From positions 9,094 through 73,093 of the forward strand of contig CAZFGK010000018.1 of the NCBI GenBank assembly GCA_964518635.1: DNA of 64,000 bases, read 5' to 3'. A model generated the notes under the pieces. That model was not told where the DNA came from, did not search any database, and saw nothing but the letters and a program-made list of their open reading frames with translations. Source of the DNA: CAZFGK01 sp964518635. Lineage in GTDB: Bacteria; Zixibacteria; MSB-5A5; GN15; FEB-12. The position numbers and the translations under genes were made by a program. This document shows positions 1 through 8,985 of the stretch, in pieces. Positions within the stretch are counted from its first letter, which is position 1; each line of letters opens with the position of its first letter.

Positions 1-446
1 GCTTTTTCAATTTCACGTGCCTTTGAGCGAGTCGAACGTGGCACCCAATCAAGCGCACGAAGGGCATCAAGGATCGCGCCACGAATACGCGGCACGGCGT
101 AGGTTTCAAATTTGACACCACGATCGGGATCAAAGTGTCCGAATGCCTCGACCAGACCAACTACGCCGGTATTCACCAGGTCGTTGAGTTCTACGGAACG
201 GGGGAAACCCATTGCCATTCGTGCGGCGACATTGCGAACGAGAGGGAGATACTTGGTAAGCAGCTCTTTGCGTTGTTCTTCGGTCTGGAATCGCTTGAAG
301 CGGGTCCATTCACGAGGGGAGACATCCCATTTTCTTCCGGTGTCGTTCATCCTTGCCCGTGCCGGTTTGTTTGGATCGGGAGCCGGCACAATGTGCTGGG
401 GTGCAAGTTTGGAGCGACGGGTGGGCTGGCGTTTGGTTGTCGGCAT
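1..446 (-). CDS. fliA: Flagellar sigma factor sigma-28 (FliA/WhiG type), 3' end beyond window
   Basis: RNA polymerase sigma factor that directs transcription of late flagellar genes. The minus-strand frame opens at ATG 446, six bases after the flhG stop, with an AAAGGA ribosome site about 10 bases before it. About 148 residues are present. After a basic N-terminal tail of about 45 residues comes a sigma region 1.2/2 pattern: LLTKYLPLVRNVAARMA, then ELNDLVNTGVVGLVEAF, FDPDRGVKFETYAVPRIRGA and LDALRALDWVPRS, all typical of the sigma-28 family. Regions 3 and 4 lie off the left edge. The order flhF-flhG-fliA is the usual one. The N-terminal extension of about 45 residues is longer than in most FliA proteins; a second in-frame ATG about 33 codons in could be an alternative start. 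Confidence 0.93.
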   Translation of the reverse strand, partial: MPTTKRQPTRRSKLAPQHIVPAPDPNKPARARMNDTGRKWDVSPREWTRFKRFQTEEQRKELLTKYLPLVRNVAARMAMGFPRSVELNDLVNTGVVGLVEAFGHFDPDRGVKFETYAVPRIRGAILDALRALDWVPRSTRSKAREIEK

Positions 447-452
447 AGATTC

Positions 453-1298
453 TTAGTCCTTTATATCGGCCAGTGTTCTTTTCTTGTTCAGGGGAGTGGT
501 CCGCTCAAAACGAGCGGGTTGAATGTGCTGCGTTGATGGTTGCACCGAACGTTCGTGCGAACGATCAACGAGTCGATCGGTCAGGCGTTCGATTCGGCGA
601 GCAAAAGCAGATCGGCTGGTGCCGGACATGACCGACTTTTGCAGCAGATGTGCAGTCTGGACTTGTGTATCCAACGGGAGTGCGGTTAAAGTTTCCGGAA
701 TGCGTCCAACAAATTGTTCACACATCGTCGAGAAACGTATGGAGAGATCACTTGCTTCACTTTCATCAGAGATGCGATTGAGCAAGAGTCCCAGGCGACC
801 CATGGGGGCCGAAGTAAGATTTTTGAAAAGTCCAAAGTTCGCGGCCACCGAACTGATATCCGGCAGGGTGACAAGAATGGCGAGAGTCGAAAGCGACGCG
901 ATCAGCCGATCGGACATCGGATCACCTGCCGCCATATCGATGATGACAAGTTTGTAGAATCCGCGTCGACGTTCGGCAGCGATCAATGACGAAAGATCCT
1001 CAGCCCGAGAAGCCACGAATCGACTCCCCCAGATGAGATCAAGATTACTCCGCAAAGGAGTGGTCTGGCTGAGTTGATCGCCGGACGGAGTTTTGCTCAG
1101 CGATCCGGCTGTCGGAACATTCGCGATAATAGACTGAGTGCTGTTGTATGCCGAAAGCTCGACGAGAAGTGTTCGTACCCCACGTCCGGCTGCGACAGTC
1201 GCGATTGAAGAGGCGATGGTTGAACATCCTGCTCCTCCTTTTCCGGATGTAAAGAGAAGCACTTCCATATGATTGCTCTGGCGAGTGTTCGAGATCAT
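453..1298 (-). CDS. flhG: FlhG/MinD-family ATPase with altered P-loop
   Basis: MinD/ParA-type ATPase that in other bacteria limits flagellar number and placement together with FlhF. The start overlaps the flhF stop in an ATGA. The deviant Walker A reads SGKGGAGCST (residues 18-27). The signature lysine (K20) is present, but the P-loop lysine expected before S/T is a cysteine (C25, codon TGT). The switch-like TLLVELSAYN has Glu where most relatives have Asp. The Walker B-like VIIDMAAGDP (D121) is intact. At 281 residues it has normal length. Family assignment rests on these motifs and on position between flhF and fliA. Loss of the P-loop lysine suggests weak or no ATP hydrolysis, which is an inference. 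The start could also be Met11, closer to the MinD core. Confidence 0.85.
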   Translation of the reverse strand: MISNTRQSNHMEVLLFTSGKGGAGCSTIASSIATVAAGRGVRTLLVELSAYNSTQSIIANVPTAGSLSKTPSGDQLSQTTPLRSNLDLIWGSRFVASRAEDLSSLIAAERRRGFYKLVIIDMAAGDPMSDRLIASLSTLAILVTLPDISSVAANFGLFKNLTSAPMGRLGLLLNRISDESEASDLSIRFSTMCEQFVGRIPETLTALPLDTQVQTAHLLQKSVMSGTSRSAFARRIERLTDRLVDRSHERSVQPSTQHIQPARFERTTPLNKKRTLADIKD

Positions 1299-2482
1299 CG
1301 TCCACCACCTTGAATGCTTGCAAAGATCGAATGCAGATCACTTGCGCCATTCCCTGCTTCAATACGACCGTAGATAGGCAGTTCGCATTCAAGCGAAAAT
1401 GCAACGGCGAGTGGCAGAGGGGATGACTGGTCGGACATGGTGAAAATGATTCCACTTGGAGCAAGTGGCTGAGTCTTTTTTATAATTCCGCGAAGCGCAC
1501 TCATGGAAAGGGTCGACGGTATTGCGAGAATGATTTTCTTGTTGGCTATTCCCTTGAGCTGAGAAGCAATCGTAGCTACAGAATGCTCTCCAGAAATGCC
1601 GGGTGTGTCGATAAGGGCGACGCCATCGGTATAGCTGCTGATCTGCTGCGTAGTGAGAATATCTGCACCGAGCAATTCTGCGTAGGTGGCAAGTTCATCG
1701 GTTGCCGCGATGCGAGTAGCATCGAGCGAGCTCAATCGAATGGGCAGTCGTGCACCAAAAGTAATCTTCTGAGCCAGGGTGGCGATGACACTACTCTTGC
1801 CGGAGCCTGGCAGACCGATCACGACCACCGCTTCACCGCGCGAGAAGTTCATATCCTGAACCTGACTTGAGAGAATCTCTTCTTCGCAGTTCGAAATTGA
1901 TTCGCCACTGATCAGACGATCCCCAATTTTCATCTGGAGCCGTTCGGCGACATCAAGTGCATATCCATGTTGCAGTAAAGAGCGAAGTGTCTGGTCAGTC
2001 GTCGGGCGTGAAGCCAAGGGTGCTTCATCTAAATCGACAGTTGAGTTCTTTTCAGTCTGAGTTGCAGTTGGTTCAGAAGTCTGCACCGGTCGTGCAAGTA
2101 ACTGATCAAGTTTCTGGTCAATCTGCGAGAGAAGCTGGAAGCCACGCTGTGCTGCAATTGGTGCATTCGTCGCTACAGAACTTGTATTTGGTGCCGTGAC
2201 TGCTGGTCGAGTATTGGGCTGTTCTATTTCATTTTTCGAAGCGACTCGCCGTGGAAAAACCGCTGCCTCTTGCGGCTGGTTCAGAGTTTGGCTCTGCGTC
2301 AACCGGTTAGGAAATGCAGATTCATTTTCTGATTCGGCGCAGGCAGTTACATAGACTGCCGGACGACCATTCTGCGATGTCCCTTTGGTAGTCTTGAGAA
2401 TCACTGCATCCCCACCCAGCTCAGCACGAATCTGCTTGAGCGCGGCGGTGGCTGATTCAGCACTGTACGTTTTAACGATCAT
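1295..2482 (-). CDS. flhF: FlhF, SRP-like GTPase for flagellar placement
   Basis: SRP54/FtsY-type GTPase that places the flagellum and promotes early assembly. The N-terminal MIVKTYSAESATAALKQIR is typical of FlhF, followed by a variable Gln/Thr-rich linker (about residues 50-160), an N domain and the G domain from about 215. G1 is GLPGSGKS (223-230) and the insertion-box motif is DATRIAATDEL (from 254). G3 reads IDTPGIS (291-297) where DTAGRS is usual, and the G4 position reads TMSD (348-351) instead of TKLD, so the lysine is missing. At 395 residues the length is normal. It overlaps flhA by 11 bases and flhG by 4, so translation is probably coupled. The unusual G3/G4 motifs sit beside an equally unusual FlhG. 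Confidence 0.9.
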   Translation of the reverse strand: MIVKTYSAESATAALKQIRAELGGDAVILKTTKGTSQNGRPAVYVTACAESENESAFPNRLTQSQTLNQPQEAAVFPRRVASKNEIEQPNTRPAVTAPNTSSVATNAPIAAQRGFQLLSQIDQKLDQLLARPVQTSEPTATQTEKNSTVDLDEAPLASRPTTDQTLRSLLQHGYALDVAERLQMKIGDRLISGESISNCEEEILSSQVQDMNFSRGEAVVVIGLPGSGKSSVIATLAQKITFGARLPIRLSSLDATRIAATDELATYAELLGADILTTQQISSYTDGVALIDTPGISGEHSVATIASQLKGIANKKIILAIPSTLSMSALRGIIKKTQPLAPSGIIFTMSDQSSPLPLAVAFSLECELPIYGRIEAGNGASDLHSIFASIQGGGR

Positions 2483-4559
2483 TTGAGAGTCTCACCGTTC
2501 CGGATGAAATGACATGAGCACTGCTGAGCAGTTCGTTGTATGAGAGAATTGCAAGAGTCGGATGACTTGAATCAAGATGTCGTCGCAGAGCAAGACGGAG
2601 ATTCGGCGAGCAAAGTAAGATCGCCGTCAGACCACGACCGAGAAGACGCTGTATCTCGACACTGATCGCCGAAGCAAGCCGTTCCGACAACACCGGATCG
2701 ATGACCAGCAGGAAACCCTGCTTGGTACTCTGGACAGATTCAGCGAGCTGTTGTTCCAGCGCCGGGTCGATCGTGAAGACATTAATCTGCCCGTTCCCGT
2801 CTTTGTACATCTCGGTGATCTGTCGTTTGAGCGACATGCGGACATACTCGCTGAGTACGTCGTTATCTTTTGTTATCGGCGCGTAGTCAGAGAGTGTCTC
2901 GACGATGGTCGCGAGATCACGAACGGCAATCCGCTCATTCAGCAAATTCTGAAGCACCTTCTGCAATGATCCGAGAGAGACCACATCCGGTATGGTGGTA
3001 TCAACAAGAGCCGGAGAGTCTTCTTTCAGAGTATCCACCAGTCGACGGACATCCTGACGGGTGAGCATCTCTGCAGCAAACTGACGAACGATTTCAGTTA
3101 AATGCGTGGCAATCACTGCTGATGGAGTCACGACAGTAAAGCCACGGGCCTCCGCCATATCTCGCATCACCGGCAAAATCCAGGTGGCACGCAGACCAAA
3201 GGCCGGTTCAGAAACATTAAATCCTTCGAGTGATTCATCGATGTGCCCCGGATTGATCGCGAGGACATAGTCGGTCATGATCTCAAATTCGGATGCACGC
3301 ATCCCTTTGAGTTTGATCTGATACCCATTTGAAGTGAGGCGAACGTTGTCGCGAATACGAACCGGCGGTACAATGATCCCCAGCTCGGAGGCGAGTTGTT
3401 TGCGAATAGCGCCGATTCGTTCGAGGAGATCTCCACCTTGGTTGACATCAACCAGAGCAATCAAGCCATAGCCGATTTCAAGACCGAGGATATCTACTTT
3501 GAGGAGATCTTCTGTTCTCTCAGGCGCCGGTGGCGGAACGGTTTTCTTTTCAGCAACAGCGGTCGCTTCCGCGGCCTGTTGATTTTTTGCCTGATTGCTC
3601 ATCCAGCCAAGCCCGCCAACCAATCCGCCGAGGGCAAGGAATGTGACCGTCGGCATCCCCGGAACCATTCCAAAGAGAACGAGCACTCCGGCGGCAACCA
3701 TGATCGCTCGTGGCTGCGAGCTGATCTGCTTGCTCAAATCTGCTCCCATGTGCGAGGTCGAGGCAGCGCGAGTGACGATGATACCTGAGGCAGTTGAAAC
3801 CAGAAGCGCCGGAATCTGAGTCACGAGACCGTCACCGATCGACATCAGGGTGTAGCTTTTGAGTGCATCGGCGAAGGGCATGTCGCGCATCGCTACTCCG
3901 ATCACGAAGCCGCCAATGATATTGATCAACGTGATAAGAATGCCCGCGATAGCGTCACCGCGTACAAACTTTGAAGCACCATCCATAGCGCCATAAAAGT
4001 CTGCTTCGCGGGCAATCTCTTCACGCCGACGGCGTGCTTCTGATTCGGAGAGGATACCAGCATTGAGGTCGGCATCGATGGCCATCTGTTTTCCGGGCAT
4101 GGCGTCGAGGGTAAATCGAGCCGCCACTTCCGAAATTCGTCCGGCACCTTTAGTGATGACGATAAACTGAATAATTACAAGAATAATAAAGATGATGCCG
4201 CCAACGACGTAGTTCCCCTGTACTACGAAGTGACCGAATGATTCGATCACCTGACCGGCGTAGCCGTCACCGAGAATCAATCGCGTCGATGCAACGTTCA
4301 GTGACAGACGCATCAGGGTGAGCAGCAGGAGCATTCCCGGAAAGACCGAAAGATCAAGCGGGCGCTGGATATACAAAGTGGTCAAGAGGACGATGAGCGA
4401 GAATGCGATATTGAATGCCAGCGCGAAATCGAGCAGCATCGTCGGAATCGGAATGATCAAGACGGTGATGATCCCGATCACGGCAAGAGCCAGCGCAATA
4501 TCGGATCGGCCGGACAGCATCTTCAGCATAGCGTTTTCACTGTGGGTTGCCGTATTCAT
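2472..4559 (-). CDS. flhA: Flagellar export apparatus protein FlhA
   Basis: Inner-membrane core of the flagellar type III export gate; its cytoplasmic domain docks chaperone-substrate complexes. At 695 residues it has full family length. The N-terminal half (about 20-325) has some eight hydrophobic segments and the conserved cytoplasmic loop with GRISEVAARFTLDAMPGKQM and EADFYGAMDGASKFVRGDAI, hallmarks of the FHIPEP family. The C-terminal half is soluble. The start overlaps the flhB stop in an ATGA (4556-4559) and the end overlaps flhF by 11 bases. An internal start at Met11 is possible, but the coupled ATG is preferred. Nothing looks unusual. Confidence 0.98.
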   Translation of the reverse strand: MNTATHSENAMLKMLSGRSDIALALAVIGIITVLIIPIPTMLLDFALAFNIAFSLIVLLTTLYIQRPLDLSVFPGMLLLLTLMRLSLNVASTRLILGDGYAGQVIESFGHFVVQGNYVVGGIIFIILVIIQFIVITKGAGRISEVAARFTLDAMPGKQMAIDADLNAGILSESEARRRREEIAREADFYGAMDGASKFVRGDAIAGILITLINIIGGFVIGVAMRDMPFADALKSYTLMSIGDGLVTQIPALLVSTASGIIVTRAASTSHMGADLSKQISSQPRAIMVAAGVLVLFGMVPGMPTVTFLALGGLVGGLGWMSNQAKNQQAAEATAVAEKKTVPPPAPERTEDLLKVDILGLEIGYGLIALVDVNQGGDLLERIGAIRKQLASELGIIVPPVRIRDNVRLTSNGYQIKLKGMRASEFEIMTDYVLAINPGHIDESLEGFNVSEPAFGLRATWILPVMRDMAEARGFTVVTPSAVIATHLTEIVRQFAAEMLTRQDVRRLVDTLKEDSPALVDTTIPDVVSLGSLQKVLQNLLNERIAVRDLATIVETLSDYAPITKDNDVLSEYVRMSLKRQITEMYKDGNGQINVFTIDPALEQQLAESVQSTKQGFLLVIDPVLSERLASAISVEIQRLLGRGLTAILLCSPNLRLALRRHLDSSHPTLAILSYNELLSSAHVISSGTVRLSNDR

Positions 4560-5629
4560 GACTTCACCCCACGCTGATCAAGGCGATAGACATAGGCGAG
4601 GATTTCGGCGACGGCGCGATAAAGTGTCTGCGGAACTGATGCGCCGACATCACAGAGTTTGAAAAGGGCGCGAGCAAGTGGTTTGTCTTCGATAATCGGA
4701 ATACCATGCTCACGGGCGATTTCTTTGATTCGCTGGGCGATGAGACGTTCCCCTTTAGCGAGGACGGTCGGTGCACCCATTGTGTCGGCGTCGTACTTGA
4801 TTGCGACCGCGATGTGGGTCGGATTGGTGATGACCACATCGGCTTTCGGAATGTCGGCCATCATGCGACTACGTGACTGATCGCGCTGAATTTGACGGAT
4901 ACGTGATTTGATCTGCGGCGAACCATCAGAGTTCTTGTATTCGTCTTTGACATCCTGCTTGCTCATTCGAATCGACTTTGCAAACTCAAAGCGGGTGTAC
5001 ATGTAGTCGAGAAGTGCAATGGCGAAGATCGCCAGACCGATTTTGATCGCGAGAGCAAGGGCCATTTCTGACATCAGCGGTCCGAGCTGTGAAACGCTGA
5101 GATCAACCATGGTGACCATCTGCGCGACCTGTTTGGAAATCACCGACCATGCTACGTACCCGACGATAAAGAGCTTGATCAGATCACGAACCAGCACCAC
5201 CAGTGAACGTGGTGAGAAAAGACGCTTCATTCCGGCCAGCGGATTGATCCGTTCGAATTTCGGAGTGAGCGCCTTCGGTGAAACATGAAAGCCGACCTGC
5301 GAAATGCTCGCGACCACACCGATCACAAGAAGTATTCCCATGAATGGTGTCGCCTGAGTCAGGAATGACAGAAGTGAGTCAATCGACAGAGAGGCAATAT
5401 CTGCATCCGATCTGAAAAGTGTCGCAGCGTTCGTAAAGGTATGTCGCATGAAATTCGAACTTTGCTGCGCAACGAATGGTGCGAGCAGAGCGGTCGCAGT
5501 CAGACCTAGTCCGATGATTGCGGCGGCATTAAGTTCGAGTGATTTGGCGACTTGCCCCTCTTCACGCGCCATCTCCTGACGTTTGGGGGTCGCCTCCTCT
5601 GTTTTCTCCTGGAATGATTCTTCAGCCAT
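4556..5629 (-). CDS. flhB: Flagellar export switch protein FlhB
   Basis: Membrane component of the flagellar export apparatus that switches specificity from rod/hook to filament substrates after cleaving itself. The N-terminal EKTEEATPKRQEMAREEGQV is typical. Four membrane segments follow (about 35-55, 92-112, 145-165, 190-210), then the cytoplasmic tail with the autocleavage motif NPTH at 269-272 and the downstream conserved IAVAIKYD. Length is 357 residues, normal for the family. It lies four bases after fliR and overlaps flhA by four. The FliK protein that would trigger the switch is encoded at 14027-15700. Confidence 0.98.
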   Translation of the reverse strand: MAEESFQEKTEEATPKRQEMAREEGQVAKSLELNAAAIIGLGLTATALLAPFVAQQSSNFMRHTFTNAATLFRSDADIASLSIDSLLSFLTQATPFMGILLVIGVVASISQVGFHVSPKALTPKFERINPLAGMKRLFSPRSLVVLVRDLIKLFIVGYVAWSVISKQVAQMVTMVDLSVSQLGPLMSEMALALAIKIGLAIFAIALLDYMYTRFEFAKSIRMSKQDVKDEYKNSDGSPQIKSRIRQIQRDQSRSRMMADIPKADVVITNPTHIAVAIKYDADTMGAPTVLAKGERLIAQRIKEIAREHGIPIIEDKPLARALFKLCDVGASVPQTLYRAVAEILAYVYRLDQRGVKS

Positions 5630-5632
5630 GGT

Positions 5633-6418
5633 TCAGCTTCTGCCCATTCCGGCAATGAGAGTGAGGACTTCACGATCCAGATACATGGTCGTCTTTTCGA
5701 GGACGTAAGCGAAAATCGGGAGTGAGATCGCCATCACGATCATCCCGGCACCGGCTTTGACCACAAAACCGATGACAAAGACATTCATCGTCGGGATCAA
5801 ACGACTGATCGTGGCAAGGGCGACATCGATTAGAAAGAGTGAGACTACTATTGGTGCGGATAGCTTGAGAGCCAGAACAAAGACCGTCGCCGACAGCTGC
5901 GTAATCTGATGCCAGCTATCGAGCGCGATCAGGCGACCAAGGGGGAGCAGTTCGTAGCTCTGAATGATCGCCTGAATGATCAAGTGATGTCCGTTGAGGC
6001 AGAGAAAGATTAAGGCACCGATCATAAACCAGAACTGAGCGACAATCGACTGCTCAGAACCGGTCGTAGGATCAATGATGTTTGCGATAGAGAATCCAAT
6101 TTGATAGCCGATGAGCCATCCGGCGGATTGAATACCGTAGATCAGGATGCGAAATCCGAATCCTATGACCAGGCCGATGAACAGTTCACGAGCGACTAAG
6201 AGAAAAAGTTCGGCATCCGAGCCAGTTATCGGTGCAGCATCCGGCGGAAGGACAAGTACAGCGATCATCGAAAGCAGGATCGAAAAACCCACGCGGATCA
6301 TGACCGGGACGCTGTTGTCACCAAACAGCGGGGCGAGCATGACCAGTCCGGTAATACGAAACAGACAGAGCAAAAAGAGCTCGAGTCGTTCGATACCGAA
6401 GGGGAGAAAATCTAACAT
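5633..6418 (-). CDS. fliR: Flagellar export protein FliR
   Basis: Integral membrane protein of the FliPQR export pore. It has 261 residues and six or so hydrophobic segments spread through the chain, including ELFLLCLFRITGLVMLAPLF near the N-terminus and the family-typical ELFIGLVIGFGFRILIYGIQ. The start ATG at 6418 is the first possible one. It is followed after three bases by flhB, but is separated from fliQ upstream by about 316 bases. It therefore opens the fliR-flhB-flhA-flhF-flhG-fliA part of the cluster and may have its own promoter. Confidence 0.96.
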   Translation of the reverse strand: MLDFLPFGIERLELFLLCLFRITGLVMLAPLFGDNSVPVMIRVGFSILLSMIAVLVLPPDAAPITGSDAELFLLVARELFIGLVIGFGFRILIYGIQSAGWLIGYQIGFSIANIIDPTTGSEQSIVAQFWFMIGALIFLCLNGHHLIIQAIIQSYELLPLGRLIALDSWHQITQLSATVFVLALKLSAPIVVSLFLIDVALATISRLIPTMNVFVIGFVVKAGAGMIVMAISLPIFAYVLEKTTMYLDREVLTLIAGMGRS

Positions 6419-6734
6419 GCTCTCGTCTGCTTCCTTCCGCGTTTTGCCCCGTCTGGAGAGGCGTTTTGCTCACTGTTGAGTGACGTACGCTTTAGGTATT
6501 CTCAAAGCGTGTGCCGCGAAAAAGCAGGAGTGTCAGCAAGTGCACATCACTTGTGCCGCAACAGGTTAGGTGATAATTGAAGGAACAAATTGGACTGCCG
6601 GGACTGCCAATGTGGAAGAATTGATCAGGGTTGTGGGAAAAAAGAACTCAAGAAGCCCCGAGGAAGGGGTTTCAAAGCCAGACACTCACAAGTGTCGGCA
6701 ACTTTATGGGAAACTTTAGAAGAGGGCTCTTCGA
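6419..6734. other. Intergenic region between fliQ and fliR
   Basis: A 316-base gap inside an otherwise tightly packed flagellar cluster. No convincing reading frame was seen on either strand. It contains one terminator-like hairpin (6653-6672, listed separately). The rest would hold any promoter for fliR-flhB-flhA-flhF-flhG-fliA, but no sigma-70, sigma-28 or sigma-54 element was recognised. A GG/GC pattern near 6590-6612 resembles a sigma-54 site, but its spacing is two bases too short. Confidence 0.5.
6638..6672 (-). terminator. Possible terminator after fliQ
   Basis: On the minus strand AAACCCC and GGGGCTT form a 7-pair stem (one G-U) around a 6-base loop (plus coordinates 6653-6672). A run of six T follows about ten bases later (6643-6638). 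The gap between stem and T run is longer than in a classic intrinsic terminator, so it may only weaken read-through from fliQ into fliR. Confidence 0.35.
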
Positions 6735-7004
6735 TCAGCCGACGAGGGTAGGAATCATCTCAAACATATGGCGGGTGAAGTCGGTCAGTTTGGTAATAAT
6801 CCAGGGGAGGAACAGAAGAAGCGCGGCAGAGACGGCGAGAATCTTCGGGACATAGGTCAGGGTCATTTCATTAATCTGCGTGATCGCCTGAAAGATTGAA
6901 ACCGAAAGCCCGATCAAGAGTGCACAAAAGAGCAACGGCGAGGAGACCAACAGGGTCACCATCAATGCTTCACGTCCGATTTCAATGACGGTTTGAGGAG
7001 TCAT
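6735..7004 (-). CDS. fliQ: Flagellar export protein FliQ
   Basis: Small inner-membrane protein of the FliPQR export pore. It has 89 residues with two hydrophobic hairpins and the family-typical PLLFCALLIGLSVSIFQAIT and TYVPKILAVSAALLLFLPWI. It lies nine bases after fliP. The start is the first ATG, encoding MTPQTVIEIGREAL, which aligns with the usual FliQ N-terminus. Confidence 0.97.
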   Translation of the reverse strand: MTPQTVIEIGREALMVTLLVSSPLLFCALLIGLSVSIFQAITQINEMTLTYVPKILAVSAALLLFLPWIITKLTDFTRHMFEMIPTLVG

Positions 7005-7013
7005 ATTCTTTCC

Positions 7014-7766
7014 TTACACTCGAAATGATTCAACCAGTGATTTCACCAGCAAGTACCAGCCATCAACTAACACAAACAGCAGCAGCTTGAATGGCAGCGA
7101 GACCACCACCGGTGGCAACATCATCATACCCATCGACATCAGGACTGATGCCACGACCATATCGATCACGAGAAACGGAATGAAAATGACAAATGCGATC
7201 TGAAAGCCGGTTCGCAGTTCTGAAATTACAAATCCGGGAACCAGCACATGAAGAGGAATATCATCCGGGCTGTTCGGCTGCTGCATTTTTGCCAGATCAA
7301 CAAAGAGCGCGAGATCCTGTTCGCGTGTCTGCGCGAGCATGAACTTTCGAAATGGTGCGGAGACCTCTTTGAAGGCATCCTCCCCGTTGATCTGCTTTTC
7401 CATGTAGGGCTTGATTCCATTGGTATAGGCGACATTTGCAACGGGCGCCATGATGAAACAGGTCAGAACCAGCGCAAGACCGGCGAGCAATTGACTCGGC
7501 GGCATCTGCGGCGTCCCCATCGCATGCCGAAGAAATGACAACACAATTATAATCCGTAGAAATGAACTGGCCATGATGAGAATACTCGGAGCCAGCGAGA
7601 GAACCGTGAGAAGTAGAATAACCTGAAGCGTCGTGGACAATTCAGTCGGCTCAGAGGCCTGACCGATCTGCACTGAGACTGTCGGCAATGACTGTGCATC
7701 GACGACATGAGCAAAGCCCACGACGAGGCACAAAGAAATGAGTAAACGAATAACGATCTGTTTCAT
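7014..7766 (-). CDS. fliP: Flagellar export protein FliP
   Basis: Membrane protein that nucleates the FliPQR export pore. A signal-peptide-like N-terminus (MKQIVIRLLISLCLVV) is followed by the conserved APSILIMASSFLRIIIVLSF and FLRHAMGTPQMPPSQLL segments, and the C-terminal part has family motifs LVPGFVISELRTGFQIAF and DMVVASVLMSMGMMMLPP. The frame is open to an earlier ATG at 7799, giving an 11-residue extension. The ATG at 7766 is preferred because it begins the signal peptide and has a GGAG-type site upstream. Length is about 250 residues, as usual. Confidence 0.96.
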   Translation of the reverse strand: MKQIVIRLLISLCLVVGFAHVVDAQSLPTVSVQIGQASEPTELSTTLQVILLLTVLSLAPSILIMASSFLRIIIVLSFLRHAMGTPQMPPSQLLAGLALVLTCFIMAPVANVAYTNGIKPYMEKQINGEDAFKEVSAPFRKFMLAQTREQDLALFVDLAKMQQPNSPDDIPLHVLVPGFVISELRTGFQIAFVIFIPFLVIDMVVASVLMSMGMMMLPPVVVSLPFKLLLFVLVDGWYLLVKSLVESFRV

Positions 7767-7838
7767 CCTATGATTCGCTCCAACCGGTGCAACATCCATG
7801 TCGCGACCATACTGGCCGAAAGCGATTCCTTTCGGTAA

Positions 7839-8504
7839 TTACGGTGTCGGTGCTGTCCGCTTCAGCAGATGCTGGAGCCGACCTCCTGCCTGCGTGAGCA
7901 GGCGATCAAAAGAATTCGAAGACTCCGCCCCCTGCGGGAACGAATTCTTAACAACTGCATGTGTCGCTGTGGCAGGTAGTGACAACTCTTCACTGGCTAT
8001 TTCACTCAGCGTAGTCATGGTTTCATCGGTCACACCCACGACCAGATGTCGTGAACCTACTGACAATAACACAACCTGCTTCTTGGGGCCGAGCCAGAGG
8101 GTTTCTTCCACGACCATTCGCTTCGCAGCACCTGATAACGGCGATTTTCCACGGAGATATTTCTTTGCGACCATCACCACGACCCACATCAGAGCGAGTA
8201 CGGCACAGAGCGCACCCAGCATACGCAAGATTGCGGTCATCGAGTTTCCTGAATTTGATAACTCGGACACTGGAGTCGAAGCCTTCACACCGGTTCGTTC
8301 CGCGAGTGAGCGAGTGTCATTTGAATGATCGCTCAGTAATGCCGCAGTAGTCGTATCAGCAGTCAATACAACAGCAGAATCGATGACCATGGTATCTGCT
8401 GCAGACTTGTTCACCTGTGCCGCTGCGAACAGACCGCAACTGGTTGCAGTACCTACGAGGCAGATGAATAGAACGCGAAGACTAGTTTTCATATGCCAAC
8501 GCAC
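7839..8504 (-). CDS. fliO: FliO-like flagellar export accessory protein
   Basis: FliO-type membrane protein that stabilises FliP during export-gate assembly. The N-terminus has a signal-like stretch (residues 9-30), a polar periplasmic stretch, one clear membrane segment (about 90-112) and a cytoplasmic domain with the family pattern VEETLWLGPKKQVVLLSVGSR and LVVGVTDETMTTLSE. At 221 residues it is longer than enterobacterial FliO but normal for proteins with an added periplasmic part. It overlaps the end of fliN by about 23 bases; a start at Met5 (8492) would shorten that. The order fliN-fliO-fliP supports the call. Confidence 0.85.
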   Translation of the reverse strand: MRWHMKTSLRVLFICLVGTATSCGLFAAAQVNKSAADTMVIDSAVVLTADTTTAALLSDHSNDTRSLAERTGVKASTPVSELSNSGNSMTAILRMLGALCAVLALMWVVVMVAKKYLRGKSPLSGAAKRMVVEETLWLGPKKQVVLLSVGSRHLVVGVTDETMTTLSEIASEELSLPATATHAVVKNSFPQGAESSNSFDRLLTQAGGRLQHLLKRTAPTP

Positions 8505-8985
8505 GAAGACGTTCTTCCGGGTTCATCAGTTGCGTAATACGCAAACCAAAGTTTTCATCGACAACCACTACTTCCCCTCTGGCGATCACCTTGTGATTGA
8601 CCAGAAGATCGACCGGCTCACCTGCGAGTTTGTTCAGCTCAACAACCGAACCAGGACCGATTGCGAGAATATCTGCAATCGACATCTTGGTGCGACCGAG
8701 TTCAATCGAGATCGGAAGATCGACATCCATGAGGAGATCGATATTCTGACTCGATGGGGAGCCCGCTGGTTGTTGCAACTGTTGAAACTCCGCCCGTGAG
8801 ACGGAAGCATGACCAAAGTTGATGTCATCGACTTTTGTCTGTGCACTCTCTGGCGGAAGCCCTTCCAGCATGGCAAGCATCGCGGCTTCGGCTTCATCCT
8901 CCGGCACATCGTTCGGATTGTTCTTTCCGAAAGAACCGGGAGTCTGGTTCGGATCGGCTCCGGGGTTCAGTTCATCTTCACTCAT
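8482..8985 (-). CDS. fliN: Flagellar motor switch protein FliN
   Basis: C-ring protein. The C-terminal SpoA domain (about residues 88-160) contains the family pattern VDLPISIELGRTKMSIADIL, VVELNKLAGEPVDLLVNH and GEVVVVDENFGLRI. The N-terminal 85 residues are acidic and low-complexity, making the 167-residue protein similar to the longer FliN forms. It overlaps fliM by eight bases and fliO by 23. No CheC-like extension is visible. Confidence 0.96.
   Translation of the reverse strand: MSEDELNPGADPNQTPGSFGKNNPNDVPEDEAEAAMLAMLEGLPPESAQTKVDDINFGHASVSRAEFQQLQQPAGSPSSQNIDLLMDVDLPISIELGRTKMSIADILAIGPGSVVELNKLAGEPVDLLVNHKVIARGEVVVVDENFGLRITQLMNPEERLRALAYEN

Noticed and set aside
6590..6612. Sigma-54-like GG/GC pattern before fliR
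   Set aside because: Spacing between the GG and GC is two bases too short.
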